Source: CAZADS01 sp964483985 (GTDB lineage: Bacteria > Pseudomonadota > Alphaproteobacteria > Thalassobaculales > Thalassobaculaceae). From it: a stretch of 30,207 bases of DNA. Under the pieces are notes generated by a model, which did no database searches, was not told where the DNA came from, and saw only the letters and a list, made by a program, of their open reading frames with translations. Location: the NCBI GenBank assembly GCA_964483985.1, contig CAZADS010000003.1, positions 1-30,207 on the forward strand, in the 5' to 3' direction. Positions 24,708-30,207 of the stretch are shown piece by piece; positions within the stretch are counted from its first letter, which is position 1, and the number at the start of each line of letters is the position of its first letter. The position numbers and the translations under genes were made by a program.

Positions 24708-25731
24708 TTGTTTTTTCCTCAACAAGCTTTATTTGTTGCAGCATTTCTAACTCCAATTCTGCTGCTTTTCGTTCCGTTAAAATCAGCTCTAAAGCACGCT
24801 CGGCACTGGAGTCACTTCTCAGGCCTTGGTGGTGAGCGATAATCGCCCATCGAATGGTCGCGATAATTTCCCAAAAAGGGACATTAGACCAGTCTTGTTG
24901 GTGGCCCATTTCAGTTTCATATCCAGTATAAAAGTCTCTGCGGTCTCCAATTCCACCTGCTTCAAAATGGTCTACCCCAAAGCGCCAACAGCGGGCACAT
25001 AGCCAACCGATATCCTCTAAAGGGTCGCCCCATGATGCGAATTCCCAATCTAATATGCCCGAAAGCTTTCCGTCTTTAACCATGATATTACCAATTCGGT
25101 AATCGCCGTGACATAACGCAATGTTTTGACTTGTTGGAGCATTCTCACATAACCAATGGAGCCCCCACTCAAGGACGGGAAAAGGTGCTGGCAAACAGTC
25201 GAGTGCATTTGTGAGCAGTGTAATGCGAGTTTGGGTGTGATTTTCTCTAGGTATAGGCAAAAATGGTAAATCTTTCTTATGCGGTTGAATGCGGTGTATT
25301 TTGGCTAGTTGTGCACCAATTTCTTGAGTTAATTTGGCGCGTGTTTCACCCATGTAAAGCTTTTGGGTGATATGTCGAGGATGTGCTGTACCCTCAATTT
25401 TACTCATTAAATACGAAGGCATGCCTAGTCTTGAGCCTTCGCTATCGAGAAAATAGGGCTCTGGCACCAATAAACCGGCGGCATGCACTGCCCTTAAGAC
25501 TTGAAATTCTGCTTCACGAGATAAACATTGAATTATACCGCAGGTAGAATTAGTTCGGAGGACTAATTCTCGTTTTCCTTTTAAAAGCCCGTCTTTGGCG
25601 ACAATGTTAACCAGCCAGTTTTCCTGAAGTGCACCACCCTTAAGTTTGGAAATACTAATAACCGTAATTGAATTTGAGCCGGAAGCTTCTTTTAGCCAAG
25701 TTTCTAAGGCTAAAGGATCAATTTTGGCCAC
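24697..25731 (-). CDS. APH-fold phosphotransferase (LvaA/ACAD10-11-type kinase); GTG start
   Basis: A 344-aa aminoglycoside-phosphotransferase-fold kinase. In the GTG-start numbering, ATP-side R59 (ELVLRT), the catalytic loop H208-G-D210-Y-R-x-x-N215 (CHGDYRIGN) and the DWE motif starting D228 (ILDWEFA) are visible. Members next to acyl-CoA dehydrogenases phosphorylate the hydroxyl of 4-hydroxyacyl-CoA, and drug resistance is unlikely. The chosen GTG at 25731 comes one base after the preceding stop and has GGGGA before it; it gives MAKIDPLALETWL, a normal start for the family. Longer readings (ATG at 25767) add residues coded within the previous gene. Translational coupling is evident on both sides. 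Confidence 0.85.
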   Translation of the reverse strand: MAKIDPLALETWLKEASGSNSITVISISKLKGGALQENWLVNIVAKDGLLKGKRELVLRTNSTCGIIQCLSREAEFQVLRAVHAAGLLVPEPYFLDSEGSRLGMPSYLMSKIEGTAHPRHITQKLYMGETRAKLTQEIGAQLAKIHRIQPHKKDLPFLPIPRENHTQTRITLLTNALDCLPAPFPVLEWGLHWLCENAPTSQNIALCHGDYRIGNIMVKDGKLSGILDWEFASWGDPLEDIGWLCARCWRFGVDHFEAGGIGDRRDFYTGYETEMGHQQDWSNVPFWEIIATIRWAIIAHHQGLRSDSSAERALELILTERKAAELELEMLQQIKLVEEKTNAK

Positions 25732-25732
25732 T

Positions 25733-26935
25733 TCAAAGTCCCCAGGACCAAAAATCCATACCTTCATTTCTGAAATATCGGGATAGAACCATTTTATGCA
25801 CTTCGGACGCTCCATCTACTAAACGAGCCTGACGGGCATAGCGGTAAATCCATTCTAACGGGGTATCTTTGGAATAACCTCTAGCCCCGTTAAGTTGGAG
25901 GGCTGTGTCAACAGCACGATGAAGTGTTTCAGCTACATGGTTTTTTGCCATTGAGACTTCTTTTCTAGCGAAATCACCATTTGCTAACTTCCACGCGGCC
26001 TGCATTGTAATAAGTCGCCCGAGCTCTATTTCTGATGCGATGGCACCTAGCATCATTTGTACTCCCTCACGATCAGCGAGTTTAGTTCCGAAACTTGTTC
26101 TTTTTTCAACATAATCACAGGCAATCTCCATTGATCTTTTTGAGAGCCCCAACCATCGCATGCAATGTGTTAGTCGAGCTGTACCCAGTCGGATCTGGGT
26201 TAGCTTCAGACCGTCACCTACTTCCATTATTCTGTCGGTATCGTTAATTTCCAGGCCATTAAATTTTATTTCGCAATGACCCCCATGTTCTTCTGGTCCC
26301 ATAATATTTATACGTCGAATGATTTCCCATCCTGGTTGGTCTCTATGAAACATAAAAGCGGTTAATCCCTTACGGGAATCGTCTGATGTTTTAGCTATTA
26401 GAATAAAATGTTCAGCAATTTCGGCACCAGTGATAAACCATTTGTGGCCGGTGATGCGCCATTTTGAATTACCTATCGGTTCGGCACGGGTGAGCATCAT
26501 AGAAGGATCTGAGCCAGAACCAGGATGTGGCTCGGTCATCACAAAAGAAGACCTGACTTTGCCATCAATTATTGGTTGGAGCCATTTGTCTTTTTGAGTT
26601 TCAGTAGCGACCCGATTTAAGATAAACATATTGCCGTCATCCGGCGCCGAACAGTTAAAACAGACCGGCCCAAAAATAGATCGGTTCATTTCTTCATAAG
26701 AAGCGGCCATTCCGATCTGATCAAAACCAAGCCCGCCTCGAGACTTAGGCATTTGGGGTGCCCACAAGCCTTCTGCTTTCACTTTTTCTTGTACAGTTTG
26801 TAAAACATCTGCAGAAATATTTTCGTGCTCATCGTAATTTCGCCGATCTGTTTCTAGTGGTAAAATGTGTTTCTCTACAAATCTACGAACGTCTAGGCGA
26901 TATTGTTCAATTTCAGATGAAAGGGTAAAATCCAT
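25733..26935 (-). CDS. Acyl-CoA dehydrogenase (ACAD10/11-like, LvaC-like)
   Basis: A 400-aa flavin dehydrogenase. The N-terminal helical domain (about 1-125), the middle beta domain with FVMTEPHPGSGSDPSM and WFITGAEIAEHFILIAKTS, and the C-terminal helical domain with NGARGYSKDTPLEW are visible. The base position near the end reads LVDGASEVHK, with Asp where many short- and medium-chain enzymes have Glu; this is the form in ACAD10/11-like enzymes. It is followed by the kinase and small protein in the same direction. In that setting, the dehydrogenase domain acts on a phosphorylated 4-hydroxyacyl-CoA, giving the enoyl-CoA by phosphate loss. The enzyme could also simply oxidise an acyl-CoA. The ribosome site is weak (AGAGAAA). 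Confidence 0.92.
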   Translation of the reverse strand: MDFTLSSEIEQYRLDVRRFVEKHILPLETDRRNYDEHENISADVLQTVQEKVKAEGLWAPQMPKSRGGLGFDQIGMAASYEEMNRSIFGPVCFNCSAPDDGNMFILNRVATETQKDKWLQPIIDGKVRSSFVMTEPHPGSGSDPSMMLTRAEPIGNSKWRITGHKWFITGAEIAEHFILIAKTSDDSRKGLTAFMFHRDQPGWEIIRRINIMGPEEHGGHCEIKFNGLEINDTDRIMEVGDGLKLTQIRLGTARLTHCMRWLGLSKRSMEIACDYVEKRTSFGTKLADREGVQMMLGAIASEIELGRLITMQAAWKLANGDFARKEVSMAKNHVAETLHRAVDTALQLNGARGYSKDTPLEWIYRYARQARLVDGASEVHKMVLSRYFRNEGMDFWSWGL

Positions 26936-27013
26936 GTGTTTTCTCTATCGGTAAAAAAATGAAAGTAAAGCAGCTGCACCTACTAACAGGAACACAACTG
27001 TTTTTGAGATTCG

Positions 27014-28108
27014 CTAAACCTTAAACGTGGTAATCGCATGCTCGTCAAATTTTAACCCTAAACCGGGTTCATTAGGCAACACTAATTCTCCATTTTCAAT
27101 CGAGGGCGTCTCCTCGTAAAGTTTAAGCATCCATGGCATATATTCAACCGTGAGGCCGTTTGGACTGGCAGCTACAACATGCACAAGAATCTCTGGCATA
27201 ACATGACTCACTATTGGTAAATTAAAAGCTTCGGCCATAGCAGCAATTTTCATCCATTGTGTGACACCACCGGCTCGGATAATATCTGCCATTACTATAT
27301 CAACTGAATGATTACTTATCATTTGACGAAAAGGGGAAATACCCCACAAATATTCTCCTCCAGCGATGGGTGTTTTTAAAGCGGCAGTTACTCTTGCTAA
27401 ACCTTGATAATCGTTCGCCTTTGTCACGTCTTCTAACCAAAACAAGCCAATTTCTTCTGCCAAATTACCGATGTAGATAGCTTGTTCGGGACGCCACCTT
27501 TGATTGATATCGCACATAAGTTTTACATTTGGGCCTATTGCTTCCCTTATAGCACTAATTCTGCGTATTTCTTCCGTCGGATTAGGGTTCCCAGGAAGCG
27601 CCATTTGTGTTTTCATTTGGAGAAAGCCTTTTTCTAGTAATTTTTCCGCTGCTTTTTGGGCTTTCTCATCGGTCAAACCCCTGCGAAGAGCTCCAGATGC
27701 ATACGTCGGGACTCGATCGCGATGGCCGCCAAGTAATTTCCAAAGAGGTTGTCCTAGGCATTTTCCTTTTATATCCCATAATGCAATATCAATAGCTGAC
27801 AACGCTAGGGTGAAGACTCCTTCAGGGCCGCAGGAATCACCAGTGCCTGACATTAGTTTAGAAACGATTTTTTCGATGCGAAGGGGATCTTCACCAATTG
27901 TTATTTCGGAAAGTTCGTCGACAGCTTTTCTTAGACTTCGAGTCATTTTACCGCCATAAAACGTAACAGCGATGCCTTCTAAACCGTTATCAGTTCGTAA
28001 GCGTAGAATCACGATAGGGCGAGTACGATCGGGTGTTTCTGGCATATTGGCCAGCGGTTCATCTTCCGGAATACTTAAAATATGGGTTTCGAAACTTTGG
28101 ATTTTCAT
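27014..28108 (-). CDS. Second enolase-superfamily (mandelate racemase/MLE) enzyme
   Basis: A 364-aa barrel enzyme of the superfamily. Visible are K166 in QMKTQ, metal ligands D200 (LMCDINQ), E226 (WLEDVT) and E252 (GGEYLW), D275 (IVMADIIRAGG) and H302 (VSHVMPE), forming the D-H pair used as the second acid/base in the mandelate racemase subgroup. The second catalytic position, usually K or R, is Q168 (K-T-Q) in this alignment, so chemistry on that face may differ. The sequence is distant from the enzyme at 1609-2790. It is the first gene of the minus-strand operon, 78 bases before the acyl-CoA dehydrogenase, and is divergent from RidA across a 12-bp inverted repeat. A sugar- or hydroxy-acid dehydratase or epimerase role is likely; substrate unknown. 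Confidence 0.9.
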   Translation of the reverse strand: MKIQSFETHILSIPEDEPLANMPETPDRTRPIVILRLRTDNGLEGIAVTFYGGKMTRSLRKAVDELSEITIGEDPLRIEKIVSKLMSGTGDSCGPEGVFTLALSAIDIALWDIKGKCLGQPLWKLLGGHRDRVPTYASGALRRGLTDEKAQKAAEKLLEKGFLQMKTQMALPGNPNPTEEIRRISAIREAIGPNVKLMCDINQRWRPEQAIYIGNLAEEIGLFWLEDVTKANDYQGLARVTAALKTPIAGGEYLWGISPFRQMISNHSVDIVMADIIRAGGVTQWMKIAAMAEAFNLPIVSHVMPEILVHVVAASPNGLTVEYMPWMLKLYEETPSIENGELVLPNEPGLGLKFDEHAITTFKV

Positions 28109-28176
28109 AGAAATTACCTTTTAGTTTTAATTTTTGAACCGATTTTAGTTAGGCAATCATATTAAGACATTAAAGG

Positions 28177-28235
28177 AATTTTTCGTTATTATTTCAATTC
28201 GATAGAAGCTAAAAATAAACAGGTAACGAAAAATT
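28177..28235. promoter_or_regulatory. Perfect 12-bp inverted repeat in divergent enolase/RidA promoter region
   Basis: AATTTTTCGTTA (28177-28188) and TAACGAAAAATT (28224-28235) are exact reverse complements, 35 bases apart, between the divergent enolase-superfamily gene (start 28108) and RidA (start 28255). The right copy ends 19 bases before the RidA ATG, next to its ribosome site. Two sites for one regulator, or a leader hairpin, would explain it. Confidence 0.5.
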
Positions 28236-28254
28236 TTGAGAAGGGAACTAAAAA

Positions 28255-28611
28255 ATGGTTATTCAACGTCACGAAACCGCAACGAGGATGAGCCAAGCCG
28301 TAGTCCACAATGGTGTTGTTTATTTGGCAGGTCAAATTGCCCATAATGCCATAGGTGGTACCATCACAGAACAGACTGAGGACGTTTTAGCGGCAATTGA
28401 TAAACTTTTAGAGAAATGTGGTTCGGATAAGACGAAATTGCTATCCGCTACCATTTGGTTGAATACCATGCGTGATTTCAATGAAATGAATGCTGTTTGG
28501 GATGCATGGCTTGTGTCTGGTCAAGCACCATGTCGGGCCTGTGTAGAATCACCTAATTTAGCGGCACCTGGGTTCAATGTAGAGATTATGATAACTGCCG
28601 CCGTATCATAG
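28255..28611 (+). CDS. RidA/YjgF-family protein
   Basis: A 118-aa Rid-family protein. RidA deaminates reactive enamine/imine intermediates made by pyridoxal enzymes, and other Rid groups serve catabolic hydrolysis. The key arginine is present (R94 in APCRACVES) together with E110 (NVEIMI), so imine deaminase activity is possible. The N-terminus RHETATRMSQAVVHNG and VVYLAGQIA match the Rid group often found in catabolic operons. The ATG at 28255 follows AAGGGA. It lies between an enolase-superfamily gene and a transporter substrate-binding protein, which suggests uptake and breakdown of an amino- or imino-compound, though this is inference. Confidence 0.92.
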   Translation: MVIQRHETATRMSQAVVHNGVVYLAGQIAHNAIGGTITEQTEDVLAAIDKLLEKCGSDKTKLLSATIWLNTMRDFNEMNAVWDAWLVSGQAPCRACVESPNLAAPGFNVEIMITAAVS

Positions 28612-28799
28612 ACCTGATTTTGTGTTTATATGGGTGCCAATTGTCAGGATAATCGTGGGCGTTAGGTCTCTTCATAGAGTCAGTAACATAATTATTCGTT
28701 TGAAAAAGAGGGCTGTTAGACCGATTAAACCCAACTCTCAATTGCACGGGGTCGTCTACTTTATTTAATTCATGTCCTTTTAAATAGGGAGAGTACTTT

Positions 28800-30207
28800 A
28801 TGATAAACAGACGTACCCTTATCAGGGCTATGCTAGCCTGTAGTCTAATATTAAGTGTGGGTTCTGTGCAGGCCGGTACACCTTCAAATATGCTCATAAT
28901 GGCCAAAAACATTAGTGACTTAATCACCCTTGATCCAGCTGAAGTTTTCGAATTGACTGCTGGTGAGATTATCGCGAATATTTATGATCGTGTGATGATG
29001 TTTGAAGCGGAGGACCTCACCAAATTAGTTGGGGGCATTGCTCAAAATTACTCGGTAAGCAAAGACGGAAAAACGGTAACTTTTAGGATAAAACCCGGCC
29101 AGATTTTCCATTCGGGCAACCCAGTTACTGCTGCCGATGTGGAATTTTCATTGCGACGTGTGATGTACCTGAATAAAACGCCCGCGTTTATTCTTACCCA
29201 ATTTGGGTGGAATAAAAATAATGTTGATGAGTTTATTAGAGCGACAGGGGAAATGACTGTTTCACTTACTTTGAATAGTGATTTTTCAGCTGGACTATTG
29301 TTGAATGCTTTGTCAGCAGGCGTTGGTTCCGTTGTAGATAAAAAGGTTGTAATGAGTCACGCAAGAAACGGTGATTATGGGCACGAATGGCTAAAAAATA
29401 ATAGTGCTGGTTCAGGACCTTTTTTTTTGAAGACCTGGAAAGCAAACGAACTAATTAGTCTTTCCGCATTTAAAGGCTATCGACATGGCAAACCAGCAAT
29501 GGATCGAGTGATTGTTCGGCATGTCGCTGAACCTGCTGGACAGCGTCTACTGGTGGAAAAAGGCGATGTTGATTTGGCTCGTAATCTAACCCCTGATCAA
29601 ATCAAAGGCCTTTCTGGAAATCTAGATGTGACAATAGATAACAACCCCAAGGCGGGCCTAATTTATATTGCGACAAACGACAATCATGACGTTCTTGGTC
29701 GACCGTCGGTACGTAAAGCTATTAGATATATTGTAGATTACAAAAGTATGGCGAACACATTCTTGGCCGGCCAATATAAGGTTCACCAATCTTTTTGGCC
29801 TTCGGGGTTATGGGGATCTTTAGAGGATACTCCGTTTAGTCACGATCTTGAAAAAGCAAAGGAATTAATTTCTAAAGCAGGGTATCAAAAGGGTTTTAAA
29901 GTAATGATTGATACGCTTAACACATCGCCTTTTCCAGAAATAGCGCAATCAGTTCAGCATTCATTATCAAAAATCGGGGTGGAGGCACAAATTGTTCTTT
30001 CTGAAGGTAAGACGCTTTGGCCGAAATATCGTGCACGTAAGCATGAATTAATTATCGCCCGTTGGTCTCCAGACTACGTTGATCCGCATTCTAACGCTGA
30101 TGCTTTTGCCCATAATCCCGATAATAGGGCAGAGGCTCTATTAACCGGAAAGCCTGCGTGGAGAACTTCCTGGGACGATAAAAAAATTAGTTCTATGACT
30201 GAATCTG
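28800..30207 (+). CDS. Peptide/opine-type ABC transporter substrate-binding protein (partial, cut by window end)
   Basis: The reading frame is open from the ATG at 28800 to the window end, 469 codons without a stop. A signal peptide is clear: INRRTLIRA, hydrophobic core, then SVQA before GT, with cleavage near residue 25. MLAC near residue 11-14 is not a usable lipobox. The mature part matches the family-5 extracellular binding proteins (DppA/OppA/HbpA): an early DLITLDPAEVFELTAGEI block, DGKTVTFRIKPG, later AADVEFSLRR, and GPFFLKTWK. The ATG follows GGGAG. The protein should capture a short peptide or related solute in the periplasm for an inner-membrane permease, probably coded beyond the window. 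Together with RidA it suggests uptake of an amino compound. Confidence 0.9.
   Translation, partial: MINRRTLIRAMLACSLILSVGSVQAGTPSNMLIMAKNISDLITLDPAEVFELTAGEIIANIYDRVMMFEAEDLTKLVGGIAQNYSVSKDGKTVTFRIKPGQIFHSGNPVTAADVEFSLRRVMYLNKTPAFILTQFGWNKNNVDEFIRATGEMTVSLTLNSDFSAGLLLNALSAGVGSVVDKKVVMSHARNGDYGHEWLKNNSAGSGPFFLKTWKANELISLSAFKGYRHGKPAMDRVIVRHVAEPAGQRLLVEKGDVDLARNLTPDQIKGLSGNLDVTIDNNPKAGLIYIATNDNHDVLGRPSVRKAIRYIVDYKSMANTFLAGQYKVHQSFWPSGLWGSLEDTPFSHDLEKAKELISKAGYQKGFKVMIDTLNTSPFPEIAQSVQHSLSKIGVEAQIVLSEGKTLWPKYRARKHELIIARWSPDYVDPHSNADAFAHNPDNRAEALLTGKPAWRTSWDDKKISSMTES

Noticed and set aside
24697..25731. Aminoglycoside resistance kinase
   Set aside because: The APH fold is shared, but the coupling with an acyl-CoA dehydrogenase and small protein fits the acyl-CoA kinase group instead.
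26946..27000. Minus-strand GTG-started hydrophobic 16-residue peptide before the acyl-CoA dehydrogenase
   Set aside because: The frame has no ATG and no clear ribosome site; a hydrophobic run this short can arise by chance.
27504..27959. Open frame of 151 codons on the plus strand
   Set aside because: It is antisense to the enolase-superfamily gene, whose motifs are intact.
28800..28845. Lipoprotein lipobox in the binding protein (MLAC)
   Set aside because: The hydrophobic region before the Cys is too short and Leu at -2 is unusual; the SVQA signal peptidase I site is better.
28586..28927. Open frame of 113 codons on the minus strand
   Set aside because: It overlaps the RidA end and the signal peptide of the binding protein, and its product resembles no protein.
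1..30207. tRNA, rRNA, CRISPR array, intact transposase or integrase
   Set aside because: None was seen on reading both strands; no evenly spaced repeats and no transposase motif appear.

Overview
The window reads as one stretch of an AT-rich (about 40% G+C by eye) bacterial chromosome that is densely packed with catabolic genes. Protein families and gene style (amidase, two enolase-superfamily enzymes, MmgE/PrpD, IclR regulator, GMC oxidoreductases, MlaF-like ATPase, YbiO-like MscS channel, RidA, and an acyl-CoA dehydrogenase/phosphotransferase/small-protein trio) suggest an alphaproteobacterium, perhaps a marine heterotroph. This is inference, because the window has no rRNA or other marker gene.

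Region 1 (1-8103) is a catabolic locus. It holds the tail of an unknown gene, an overlapping amidase/enolase-superfamily/SDR operon, a convergent Sel1-repeat secreted protein, a shikimate-dehydrogenase-like enzyme whose substrate-binding serines are replaced, an MmgE/PrpD protein and an IclR-family regulator. Three promoter regions here share a similar 14-base block, so a local regulon is possible. Region 2 (8274-10027) is an orphan MlaF-like ATPase whose H-loop histidine is glycine, divergent from an alpha/beta hydrolase. Region 3 (10028-12094) looks like a disturbed island: a GST gene of higher G+C, a heavily decayed zinc-type alcohol dehydrogenase pseudogene and non-coding sequence with an imperfect 13-bp hairpin.

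Region 4 (12095-18481) holds a RimK-like ATP-grasp protein, a thiamine-diphosphate enzyme of the acetolactate synthase superfamily, and two tandem GMC oxidoreductases of identical length (546 aa). Region 5 (18548-23149) holds a large MscS channel, a metallo-beta-lactamase-fold hydrolase, a bidirectional terminator, a NIPSNAP protein and an unrecognised protein built from two copies of one domain.

Region 6 (23512-28108) is fatty-acid/CoA related. An enoyl-CoA hydratase faces a minus-strand operon of enolase-superfamily enzyme, acyl-CoA dehydrogenase, APH-fold kinase and a DUF6285-like small protein. The last three match the LvaC/LvaA/LvaB arrangement known for 4-hydroxyacyl-CoA breakdown. Region 7 (28255-30207) has a RidA protein behind a 12-bp inverted repeat, then a peptide-type ABC substrate-binding protein cut by the window edge.

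I found no clearly new defence or mobile system, no tRNA, rRNA, CRISPR array or intact transposase. The most unusual items are the altered AroE-like enzyme, the Gly-H-loop ATPase, the two-domain unknown protein, the kinase-type acyl-CoA module and the start-codon-less signal peptide of the Sel1 protein.
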